A DNA stretch of 64,000 bases, from assembly GCA_039105265.1 (NCBI GenBank), contig JAPFFF010000021.1, positions 1,984,001-2,048,000 on the forward strand, written 5' to 3'. Shown here one piece after another: positions 31,238 through 39,663 of this stretch; position 1 is the stretch's first letter; each line of letters opens with the position of its first letter. A program made the position numbers and the translations under genes. Origin of the DNA: Tritrichomonas musculus. Taxonomy: Eukaryota; Parabasalia; Tritrichomonadida; Tritrichomonadidae. A model generated the notes under the pieces. It did no database searches and was not told the origin of the DNA. It saw nothing but the letters and a program-made list of their open reading frames with translations.

Positions 31238-31581
31238 CTGTGAATGTTGTGAAATAAAACCAACTGTAAATTATCAACAAAATAAAGCAATCATAAAATA
31301 AGTTTGCTAAATGCGATAAATGATCCTTTATGCTCCTTCTTTTCCTTGCTGACTGTAAAACTATATTATTGATTACAGTCAATATTTTCAGAAAAAGTAT
31401 AGAATTTTTTTCTTAACATCATTGAAAAAATTTAAAACATAAATATCTTTATAGTATTTAAATTTATTTTTAAATAAATAAAATATATAGATTAACAAAA
31501 ATTATTTACAATATATATTTTAATATATTTAGTAAACATTAAATATTGATTGAATAACACTCAAGTATACTGCACCCTTAA

Positions 31582-32420
31582 AGCAATAATTTTCCGAATT
31601 GCTTAAAATCCAATAAATAAATGTCACTTTTTTGTCTATGGATAATATTTACTTTTTCAAGCATACATTGAAAAAATAGTTCAAAAAAGAATCAAATTTT
31701 CTAATTACAATTCTTCATTCTAAATATCAATTAAATGATTTCATAGAAAATTTGGATATATCATGTGAGGTGAAAAAGTAAACAAGATTTGTTTAAATTT
31801 ACAGTGAAAATTGAAAAATGTTTTAATTCAATTAAACTATGAGATTTTTTGATAAGAACAATCAATTCACTTCATTTTATTTAAAATCTATTTTTCATTA
31901 TTATAAATATGAAAAAATGAAGATAAAATTAAAAAGTTATAATTTCAAAATACAAAGCAATGAAAAATAGACAAAACATTTTATTATAATGACAAAAATA
32001 TTTTATATTATAAATTTGGGGTGATAACTTTTGTTTCATCGTATTTTCAATTCAGTCAAAAAAAAATAATTTTATCAAAAAAATTGTATATTGAATTTCA
32101 AGGATCAAACAAAATAAAAAATGACCAAAAATTTATTTTGCTATCATTTTGGTGTAAAAATATTATCCTCAACTATTTTTTTTGAATTTATTAAAAATCA
32201 ATTTCAATGTTTTTACGATAGAAGAGTTATGAATCACATAAAACTATTTCAAAGACATAATTTTAGTTTTATTGAATTTTTTGCATATATAAATATTGTT
32301 GTTTCCATAATATTGTACAGCCATCATAATAATATAATGCACAAAAAATAAAAAATAAACAAATAATGATATAATAAAAAAATTGAAAATTTTTGTTGGT
32401 GAAAGTAAAATATTGTATAT
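31582..32420. other. Intergenic region upstream of the MFS gene
   Basis: AT-rich. It begins with a copy of the sequence that also precedes the transposon (31598-31622 identical to 27733-27757; TTCAAGCATACATT shared nearby). A 76-codon frame at 32121-32351 has no supporting features. Nothing else was seen. Confidence 0.5.
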
Positions 32421-33956
32421 ATGAATTCTGCTTCTGTGAAACCATCTGATACAAATGATAGTATCCGAGAAGAAGAAATCTCAAGCCAGAATACTAGTCA
32501 AAATGCAAATGCTGCTGCAAATGTTGATGCAAATGACGATGATGATGAATATGAAAAAATTAAAAGACCGATGAGTTTCCATATTAGGAGAATTTTTGGT
32601 TTCATTAATTATTGCATTTTATACGCTCTGGTTTTCTTTCAAAGAACTTGCCCTTCAATCGTTTCAGCAGATATGGCCGCAGATTATAAAGTCGCAATCA
32701 AAGACTTAGGCGTTTTCTCTTCAATCTATTTCTATCCATATGCAATTGTACAGCCTTTTGCTGGCCTTCTAGCAGATGTTGTTGATCCCGCTTTAGTTAT
32801 TGGAATTTGCCAGTTAGTCGCAGGATTAGGAGCAATTATTTGCGGTTTTTCAAAATCATTATCGGTTGGATGTGTTGGACGTTTCTTAGTTGGGCTTGGA
32901 TGTGGGCCAACTTATGTTCCACTCATACGTACAATAGCAAATTGGTTTCCTTTGAGACTATACGCTCAAATGTGCGGCTTGGCATTAGCCATAGGAGGAG
33001 TTGGAGGTATTATTGCCCAAGGGCCACTTTCAAGTTTTGCACAAGCAGTTGGCTGGAGATGGTCTTTTTATGGAATTGGCGCTCTTGGTATCTTTTTCTC
33101 TCTCTTACAATTAATTTTTGTTCGCGGTGATCCGACAACGCACGGATACGAGCCAGTCAACAAAGATCTTAAAAAGAAAGCTGAAGATGTGGATTCTTCA
33201 TTGAAAGATAAATTCAAGCAACTTTGGTCGCATTTCAAGCAAGTTGTTTCATATCCATGGATATGGATTGTCGTTGTTTATTCTGTGTTTTGCAGTGGCC
33301 CATTTTTCGATATCAGCGGAATGTGGGCTGGTCCTTTTTTAACAGATTGTTATGGATACAGTAAAACAAAGGTTGGAAATACGCTAATCGCATTATCTGT
33401 CGGATTAATTGTAGGAAGTCTTGGGGTTCCTCCGCTTTCATCTCTTTTCAAAACCAGAAAATGGGTTTTATGCGCAACAGCCGGTATTGCTACCGTTGCT
33501 ATAGTTATTTTTGCTGTATTGGGATCAAAAGTTAAATATGTTGGAGTTATAATATTATTTTTGTTAATTGGCATGTTTACAAATGCACAAACAAGTGTTT
33601 GCTATCCATTAATTAGGGAATATTTCCATCCTTCGATGGCAGGAACGGCTGTTGGATGCGCAAATATATTTACTTTCTTATCATCTGCCGTTTTTCAGAA
33701 TATATCAGGTGAAGTTATGGCAAAGTTTCCTTTTCCAGATGGTGTTACACCACCAAGCGATAGTGCAAATTCCGAAAAAGGTTATCAAATAGGCTTATGG
33801 ACGATTTGTGCCGTAGCAATGGGCATCTCGACAATTTCAATTGCATTTGCTAAAGAGTCGCCATTAATGATTCAGCAGAGACGTGATAAAAGGAAGGCTA
33901 AAGATGAAAAAGAAGAGGAAAATGAAGATGTTGGAGAGGATCTTGGTGAATTGTAA
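32421..33956 (+). CDS. Major facilitator superfamily transporter
   Basis: This is a 511-residue protein with an acidic, Asn/Asp-rich cytosolic N-terminus (about 1-50) and twelve hydrophobic segments in two sets of six, split by a polar central loop (about 240-265, KKKAEDVDSSLKDKF). The first half has the MFS signature after segment two (PFAGLLADVVDPALVIGICQ) and a GRFLVGLGCGPTYVPLIRTIANWFP stretch (split here only by description) as in organic anion and sugar-phosphate type carriers of the superfamily. The C-terminal tail is charged (KRKAKDEKEEENEDVGEDLGEL in part). It probably moves a small solute by facilitated diffusion or symport across a cell membrane; the substrate cannot be told from sequence. 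The fold is very secure, the substrate is not. Confidence 0.9.
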   Translation: MNSASVKPSDTNDSIREEEISSQNTSQNANAAANVDANDDDDEYEKIKRPMSFHIRRIFGFINYCILYALVFFQRTCPSIVSADMAADYKVAIKDLGVFSSIYFYPYAIVQPFAGLLADVVDPALVIGICQLVAGLGAIICGFSKSLSVGCVGRFLVGLGCGPTYVPLIRTIANWFPLRLYAQMCGLALAIGGVGGIIAQGPLSSFAQAVGWRWSFYGIGALGIFFSLLQLIFVRGDPTTHGYEPVNKDLKKKAEDVDSSLKDKFKQLWSHFKQVVSYPWIWIVVVYSVFCSGPFFDISGMWAGPFLTDCYGYSKTKVGNTLIALSVGLIVGSLGVPPLSSLFKTRKWVLCATAGIATVAIVIFAVLGSKVKYVGVIILFLLIGMFTNAQTSVCYPLIREYFHPSMAGTAVGCANIFTFLSSAVFQNISGEVMAKFPFPDGVTPPSDSANSEKGYQIGLWTICAVAMGISTISIAFAKESPLMIQQRRDKRKAKDEKEEENEDVGEDLGEL

Positions 33957-34247
33957 TTTTTTAAAATAATAATTTATATTTAGCTCATAATTATTTTTTT
34001 ATATTTATTTAATCACGATTGATTTAATTATTTAATTTCTCAGCAAATTGGCTTGAATTTGAGAATAGTCCATAAAGTGCCATCCACTTTGCAATCCACT
34101 CTTAATCGATTTCATATTATAGGCTAAGAAATGAAATGTTTTTATATATATGATGCTGAAAAACAAAAAAATATGAAATTTAAACATCAAAACTTTTCGT
34201 TTTAAAATAAACTTTTTAATAAGTTTGAAATTTATCAATACTATTAG

Positions 34248-35693
34248 ATGCAAATTTTTGCATGGACATTATTTTGGCCTGCATTAAACTCGAAAAATTG
34301 TTTGCTTTTTCATATATATAGACATATCTTTTTTATAGTTGGCTTGCAAATAACAACGTTCTTTTGTCCATCAATTTTAACATGGTGCCTTTTTTTATTA
34401 TCAATTATCGAATATACTCGAAATGCAAACAATGATATGGTTTTAAAATTATATTTTACTTTCATTCTTGGCTTATTCATCAGACAGAAATATCTTGCGC
34501 ATGTTGAAATTGATTTAACTCCAAGCTCTATTATTTATAATTTATTGCGTACTACTATTTATTTTTCAGCAATCATATTTGATCGTTTGACAATCAAAAG
34601 GTTTGGGATTGGATCTTATGTTTCGTTATTTGCCTATCCGATTCTTTTAGCCGGAAGCCTTGAAATTTTGAGCTCTATTGATCATCTTGGATTATACGGC
34701 CATATTTCAACATTTTGCTTTGATATTCCAGAACTGAACATTTTAATTGGACCTTCAGGATTTGCAATTTTTATTGGCTTGATTTCATCATCTATATCAC
34801 AACGAAGACATTTTCGAGTAGTACCACATATTTTATCTAAGTTACATGTTCGACTAATACTTATTATTATTGCATTAGCATTTTCAATTAATTATTTTGT
34901 ATGCAAATCAACAAAAGCTATTAAAGTTTCTCAAGTTCATGCATTTCCCAAACTTGACGTTACAAAAGAAAATTTCAAATCAGATATTTATATAATTATT
35001 CCACAACTCAAAGATTTTGATTTAGAATATTTTACCAAAGTTTCAAAAACTACAAACTCTTTTATTTGTTTTTATTATTTAACTGACTGCTTGAACATAT
35101 CTTCTGATATAACTAGAGACTGTAATCAAATTTTAAATGTTGTTACCCCTTCAGGAGAATTAAAAACGAGAAATGTAACAAGATTTACCAAAAAAATGAT
35201 TCCTTTTCAACTTCTTCTAAAAGACATGCTTGTTGTTGATTCTCAATTTGGACAGATTGGCTTTATTGTTGGTCGTGAAATTGTTAAGCCAGAATATTTT
35301 TCGTCAAAAGATGTTACAATTCTTGTTACTTTTGGTGGAGATGAATATATGGAAAGATCAAAGATTCCATACTACACAAGAAAAATTATGAGTTTAATGA
35401 CTGGTGCGACCAGAATTCATGCTTCTCAATATGATGATTCATTTGCTGTTGATTTGAAAGGAAAACGCATTTATATTATGAAAAGCAATGAAACATATGA
35501 TACATTTTCAGAGCCAAAAGAAATTAAAATAACAAAGAACTACCTGAGATTTAATGGGATAAGATTTTTGATTGCAGAATATATTGTGTTTCTATCATTT
35601 ATTTATATTATTTTAATTAATATTTTGCCAATGCGTTATGTACATAATCTTCCATTCCTCAGAAACTCTTCTATATGCCAGCACATGATTTAA
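34248..35693 (+). CDS. Apolipoprotein N-acyltransferase (Lnt)-like membrane protein with altered active site
   Basis: This is a 481-residue protein. The N-terminal 220 residues hold about six hydrophobic segments. A nitrilase-like globular part (about 240-425) follows, then one C-terminal membrane segment (about 440-462). That is the topology of bacterial Lnt. Segment matches are: SDIYIIIPQL (246-254) to the Lnt D-x-x-V-W-P-E-T strand; RFTKKMIPF (312-320) to Y-x-K-x-H-L-V-P-F-G-E; IGFIVGREIVKPEYF (337-351) to the I-C-Y-E catalytic strand; and VTFGGDEYM...GATRIHASQYDDSFAVD (360-402) to N-D-x-W-F...G-R-x-x-x-R-A-T-N-x-G-I-S. The catalytic Glu position reads Gln253 and the catalytic Cys position reads Gly342; only the Lys region looks kept. 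An inactive or repurposed acyltransferase is inferred. The stop overlaps TAAA (ATTTAAAC), the trichomonad poly(A) context. Confidence 0.6.
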   Translation: MQIFAWTLFWPALNSKNCLLFHIYRHIFFIVGLQITTFFCPSILTWCLFLLSIIEYTRNANNDMVLKLYFTFILGLFIRQKYLAHVEIDLTPSSIIYNLLRTTIYFSAIIFDRLTIKRFGIGSYVSLFAYPILLAGSLEILSSIDHLGLYGHISTFCFDIPELNILIGPSGFAIFIGLISSSISQRRHFRVVPHILSKLHVRLILIIIALAFSINYFVCKSTKAIKVSQVHAFPKLDVTKENFKSDIYIIIPQLKDFDLEYFTKVSKTTNSFICFYYLTDCLNISSDITRDCNQILNVVTPSGELKTRNVTRFTKKMIPFQLLLKDMLVVDSQFGQIGFIVGREIVKPEYFSSKDVTILVTFGGDEYMERSKIPYYTRKIMSLMTGATRIHASQYDDSFAVDLKGKRIYIMKSNETYDTFSEPKEIKITKNYLRFNGIRFLIAEYIVFLSFIYIILINILPMRYVHNLPFLRNSSICQHMI

Positions 35694-35799
35694 ACATGCT
35701 CTATTCATTCTTGTAAATCATGAAGGATTTATTATTTGTTATAAATAAAAATTTTGTTTTATAATTCACTATAAAAAAATTATATTTTTATCTCTCAAA

Positions 35800-36141
35800 A
35801 TGATACAGACTGAGCTTTTCAAATCGAATTTTTTTCAGAGAACTCATAGAATTTTTGAACTTAATAGATTTAGTGCGTCAGGAAAATGTATTCAAAAAGT
35901 TCACAAACTTTTTGATACGATTTTGATCGTTTATGAGTTTTTCATAGCTTTGAATAATTGGCCTTTTAGCTTGTTTAAACGGCTCCATTTGTATTCTTGG
36001 CATCATGAATCAGGTCGCGGGGTTCTTCTGCAGGGAGCTTCACAACCTAGGCTTCGAGATGATCTTTTAATTTCCAAACATTCTTCGATTTTTATGGCAA
36101 TTTTGGATTCAAGAGCCATACCAATTTATCCCCATCAATAA
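35800..36141 (+). CDS. Small hypothetical protein, doubtful
   Basis: A 113-codon frame with an ATG start (MIQTELFKSNFFQRTHRIFE). Its second half is less AT-rich than the surrounding intergenic DNA (WHHESGRGVLLQGASQPRLRDD). No domain or signal is recognised. It could be a small gene or a remnant of another element; the compositional contrast is the only support. Confidence 0.3.
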   Translation: MIQTELFKSNFFQRTHRIFELNRFSASGKCIQKVHKLFDTILIVYEFFIALNNWPFSLFKRLHLYSWHHESGRGVLLQGASQPRLRDDLLISKHSSIFMAILDSRAIPIYPHQ

Positions 36142-36282
36142 TATAACAAATTTATTTTTGATGAGATATAATTTGAAAATATAAAATACTAAATTGATTT
36201 ATGTCCACATAATCAGCAAATTCAGTGAAATCAAAACAAATTGGGCTTTTTTGGGAGTGGAATTAAAAGTATTTGTTAATAA

Positions 36283-36692
36283 GGACAATCGTTTTTTTCT
36301 GCGCCACTTTTTGAATGGCTTTTCTATCCATGAGTAAGCTTACCCATGGAAAGCAAAAAACCGCCATCTTAAGGTGAAATTTGAGTTACTATGTTAAGAA
36401 ATTTAACCAAAAAAATCGTAAAATTTAAATTTTACCTTAAAATTATAACTATTTACTTTTTTTGATATAAATTTGTTTATTTTTACATAATTTTTCGGGG
36501 ATATACGCACCAGTGATCACCACGGGGCTGCACGAAGCCGAATCTGGTTCCTTGAATTGCTGGATGAATCGGGAAGCTATTTGAACTATATAATTATGCA
36601 TTATTTAGTAAAAATTGAATTAAAAAAGTATACAAAAGTATTGAAAAAGTTTAAAAGTTTTCAAAAAGTGGTGTAGAAAAATACGATTCCCC
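36283..36692. mobile_element. 410-bp MITE, copy A, with 9-bp target duplication
   Basis: The element runs from GGACAATCGT to ACGATTCCCC. Its ends are inverted repeats of about 32 bp that include the shared inner phrase CCACTTTTTGAA. It is flanked on both sides by the 9-bp direct repeat TGTTAATAA (36274-36282 and 36693-36701). A GC-richer core near 36505-36575 (CACCACGGGGCTGC) is shared with copy B at 38825. Nine-base duplications suggest mobilisation by a Mutator-type transposase. No coding capacity. Confidence 0.85.
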
Positions 36693-36990
36693 TGTTAATA
36701 AAAAATGTATTCTTTAAAGAAAAACACGATAATGATTTTACTTAACATGTCACAATAAATAGTGTCAAAAAATAAAAGCGGTTACCTAACGTATGACATT
36801 TTTACCTTAAAAAAAAAAGAAAACAAAATTGATTCTTTTTACATTGCTTCATAGTTGCCAAAAAGATTAGATTGCGAATATATAATAAAGTTTAAATATA
36901 ATGATAGCATAGAGATTATTAAACAAAAGGAATCCCTGAACTATTTTGTATATAAATAAAAACAAAAACTGATAGATATAACAAGTAAAG

Positions 36991-38244
36991 CTAATCTGTG
37001 AGATGCATTAAGCACTGCAAAGTAATGACACCATTGTTTTGTGGCGGTGGAGCATGCCCTCCATATTCCTCGCTAAGTGTTTCGAAGTATTTGTCTACAA
37101 ATTTTTCTTTAATATTATTAAAAATTTCAATATTTTTTAAAGCTTTGTTAACTTCAGGGTGAATTCTTCGAAGAACTGTCATATCACCAACAAACATTCG
37201 ACATGAAGCGCTAGCTGTGTTTTTTTCATCTTCTTCAATCGTTGTCACCATAAATGGAATAAAATCTTCAATGATCTTTTTCGCATATCCTTTAACTTGG
37301 AGCCCATTACGAATAAATCTAAATAAGGCTCCTATTAAATTTGAATTGTTAGGAAACTGAACTAGAAGGGTAATGATTTGATGGTGCAATTGATAATTTC
37401 CACCAAAATTTGGATCTTTCTTAAAAATTAGCATTTTTCCTACAAAGTCCCACATACATGTATGAGCCATATGAATTTGAAGTACTGGTTCGCTTAATAC
37501 TTTAAAAGATTTTTCGAGGATCGCTTCCATCATTTGAAAAGTATTTTCTTCGCATATAGCTGAAATAGCTTGCCAAAGATTTCCATTCGAATAATCATCT
37601 TCACATGGAATTTGATCATTTAATGTGTCAATAACTACTTGAGTGCGGAACTTATCCAAAAACGAAGTATTTTTACAACAATTTCGTATAATATAAAAAA
37701 TATGCCCTTTTTTTGATGGAGATGGATTATTTTTTAATTCGTTTAATAAAGTTTGATCAAATTTTAAATTTGATAAGACTTCTGTAAATTGGGGAATTTG
37801 AAATGAAGGCGAAGTTATTGATGAAAAAAGATCAAAGACAGTTTGAAATTCGAGATAAGGGATGAAAAAAACTAATAAACCAAGAGAATCAGTAGATGAT
37901 TTTGGAATTCCAAAAATGAAACTTTGCAAAACTGTTGCAATTCGAGAAATAAGTATATCTGGGACAGGTTTATTTTGTAAAACTTTTGTAATCTTAATAA
38001 AAATTCTGTCTTGTTTTAAAAATTCTTGTCTCAAAGCAGGCGATATGTTGCATAATAAAACAAATGCCTTCATATGAATCGGATCATTATCATCTGAAAA
38101 AGCCATATCAAGAATTATGTCTCTGTTGGTTGCAATTGTTTTAACAACTTCTGCATCTGTAATAGTTTCTTGCGATTCGTAATCATAAAGAAATTTGGTA
38201 AATTTTTCGATCGCTTCTTGATTTTGTTCAAGATTAGTGGACAT
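36991..38244 (-). CDS. ARM/HEAT-like helical protein, unassigned
   Basis: This is a 417-residue frame from ATG 38244. The protein is predicted entirely alpha-helical, with regularly spaced Leu/Ile/Phe and repeated helix pairs (HMKAFVLLCNISPALRQEFL, NLIGALFRFIRNGLQVKGY) like an armadillo or HEAT solenoid. There is no signal peptide or membrane segment. A TCATA box lies a few bases before the ATG on the coding strand, which could serve as an initiator. Such proteins are usually scaffolds or regulators. I cannot name the family; ataxin-10-like or phosphatase-regulator proteins are possibilities only. Confidence 0.75.
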   Translation of the reverse strand: MSTNLEQNQEAIEKFTKFLYDYESQETITDAEVVKTIATNRDIILDMAFSDDNDPIHMKAFVLLCNISPALRQEFLKQDRIFIKITKVLQNKPVPDILISRIATVLQSFIFGIPKSSTDSLGLLVFFIPYLEFQTVFDLFSSITSPSFQIPQFTEVLSNLKFDQTLLNELKNNPSPSKKGHIFYIIRNCCKNTSFLDKFRTQVVIDTLNDQIPCEDDYSNGNLWQAISAICEENTFQMMEAILEKSFKVLSEPVLQIHMAHTCMWDFVGKMLIFKKDPNFGGNYQLHHQIITLLVQFPNNSNLIGALFRFIRNGLQVKGYAKKIIEDFIPFMVTTIEEDEKNTASASCRMFVGDMTVLRRIHPEVNKALKNIEIFNNIKEKFVDKYFETLSEEYGGHAPPPQNNGVITLQCLMHLTD

Positions 38245-38815
38245 GCAATATGATTTAACTTCTTTTCAATTATAACAATATTTCAATTAATCTAAAAAAA
38301 AGTTCATATTTATTATTATGAATTTTATAAAAGCATAATAATTCTTTTTACAATTTACCCACTTGGAAATCTATCATTTCAGTTAAGGATTTTCTGTGAA
38401 CAAATCAAAATTTGAATGAATAAAGAAAGTTTTTGAATGATATTTGTTCACGATAATGTTATTATTAATTCTCAAGTAAACATACAATTCAAGAGCATTT
38501 TACAAATTTTGAGTGATTAAGTCAAAAATTTTTTATAATCTGGTTAATGTGTAGAAAAAAACAACTAGTTATGACAAATTATTTTTATAATTGTTTAAAG
38601 CAATGGTATTATAAACAAACTGGCAGAGAATTATTAATTAATATTAAGTTTTTTATTGAATCAAACAATGTAGCGTTTTCAAGTTCAGTTTTAGAAAATT
38701 TGCAATATCATTTTTAAAACTTTAATATTTTTTAATAAAAATATTATTATTTTGTAGATAATATGCTAAATAATCGAATATTAATTGTTGGAAAAAAAAT
38801 TGTCTATATTCTTTA
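38245..38815. other. AT-rich intergenic region
   Basis: No gene, RNA or element ends are seen here between the helical-repeat gene and the second MITE copy. Confidence 0.55.
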
Positions 38816-38860
38816 TTTCATTTTGGACAATCGCTTTTTTCTACGCCACTTTTTGAATGG

Positions 38861-38898
38861 TTTTTCTATCCATGAGTAGCTACTCATGGATAGAAAAA
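38861..38898. repeat. Perfect 38-bp palindrome inside MITE copy B
   Basis: The sequence is symmetric about the junction of 38879 and 38880 (half-site TTTTTCTATCCATGAGTAG). In copy A the matching segment is an imperfect palindrome, so it was either perfected here or degraded there. Confidence 0.9.
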
Positions 38899-39172
38899 AA
38901 CCACCATCTTAAGGTGAAATTTAACTTACTCTGTTAAGAAAATTAACCAAAAAAATCGTAAATTTAAATTTTTCCTTAAAATTTTCACTATTTTCTTTTT
39001 TTGATATAATTTTTTTTTATTTTTACGTAATTTTTCAGGAATAAACGCACCAGTGATCACCACGGGGCTGCGCGAAGCCGAATCAGGTTCCTTGAATTGC
39101 TGGATGAATCGGGAAGAAATTTGAACTATTTAATTTTGAATTTTTTAGCAAAAATTGAATAAAAAATGTATA

Positions 39173-39536
39173 AACTCTGTCCAAAAATGTTCGACTTAAC
39201 GTATACATAAACCGAATTTTCCACTGAAAATTGACTAAAAAAACGATAAAGTGTCGAAAATTTCTTTTTTCTCTCAAAGTAATGTATTCAATTTTTCAGA
39301 AGTTTATTTTTATAATTATCTTTTCAGCAAGCTATTTTCATACAAGGAGCCCTGGTTTTTGAAAGAAATAGCCACGCCCTTAAGAGGAATTACAACTTTC
39401 TTTGGGACATGCGCTACTCTCAGAAAAAAGAGCTTTGGAAAAAACCTTCGAATCACCATAAAGGTGCATGAGAAAAAAAAATGATAATTTGAATACTCTC
39501 TCAAAATTCAATTGTCGAACATTTTTGGACAGAGTT
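39173..39536. mobile_element. 364-bp TA-flanked MITE nested in MITE copy B (Tc1/mariner-like)
   Basis: Perfect inverted repeats of 23 bp begin AACTCTGTCCAAAAATG at 39173 and end with the complement, CATTTTTGGACAGAGTT, at 39536. Each end is followed by TA (39171-39172 and 39537-39538), the duplication made by Tc1/mariner transposases. The interior is non-coding apart from a 77-codon frame with no recognisable transposase motif. The age order is clear: it entered after copy B was in place. Confidence 0.8.
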
Positions 39537-39663
39537 TAAAAAAGTATTCAAAAAGTTTAAAAGTTTTCAAAAAGTGGCATAGAAAATACTATTCCCCCTT
39601 TCACTTTCAAACTCAATTTTCATTTAAATAATAGAGTTTATATCATTTCCAGTTATTTTAAAC

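Larger units (their letters stand above)
27796..31577 (+). mobile_element. Complete-looking Kolobok-like DNA transposon with TTAA target duplication
   Basis: The left end GGGTGCGGGATATTTG starts at 27796, directly after TTAA (27792-27795). The right end CAAGTATACTGCACCC finishes at 31577, directly before TTAA (31578-31581). The ends are inverted repeats matching at 13 of 16 positions. Inside are a 1.2-kb AT-rich 5' region, a phased 30-bp repeat array (28849-28973), one intact transposase frame (29033-30376) and a 1.2-kb 3' region holding a 260-bp tandem array (30590-31237). TTAA duplications plus this type of transposase point to the Kolobok superfamily; piggyBac shares TTAA but has a different transposase. 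Length is 3782 bp. Confidence 0.8.
38825..39598. mobile_element. 410-bp MITE family, copy B, interrupted by a nested element
   Basis: It carries the same ends and core as copy A (GGACAATCGC...TATTCCCCC; CACCACGGGGCTGC core near 39058). Near-matching 9-bp flanks are TTTCATTTT at 38816-38824 and TTTCACTTT at 39599-39607. Removing the nested insertion and one TA (366 bp) leaves 408 bp, the same length as copy A. It holds a 38-bp perfect palindrome at 38861-38898. Confidence 0.85.

Noticed and set aside
27796-31577. piggyBac instead of Kolobok for the TTAA element
   Set aside because: The NESLNS...PKNKVF and NHKNCIHP motifs and the SIDGQW first Asp fit Kolobok/Mutator-type transposases better than piggyBac. 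A profile search would settle it.
32121-32351. 76-codon frame upstream of the MFS gene
   Set aside because: Its composition matches random AT-rich sequence, with no domain.
34032-34253. 73-codon minus-strand frame before the Lnt-like gene
   Set aside because: It starts at TTG and overlaps the next gene's start. The end SGWHFMDYSQIQANLLRN looks protein-like but has no partner exon or splice signal that I can see.
36505-36575. tRNA-like look of the MITE core (GGTTCCTTGAATTGC)
   Set aside because: No cloverleaf, A-box or anticodon stem could be drawn, and it lies inside a TIR-bearing MITE present in two copies.
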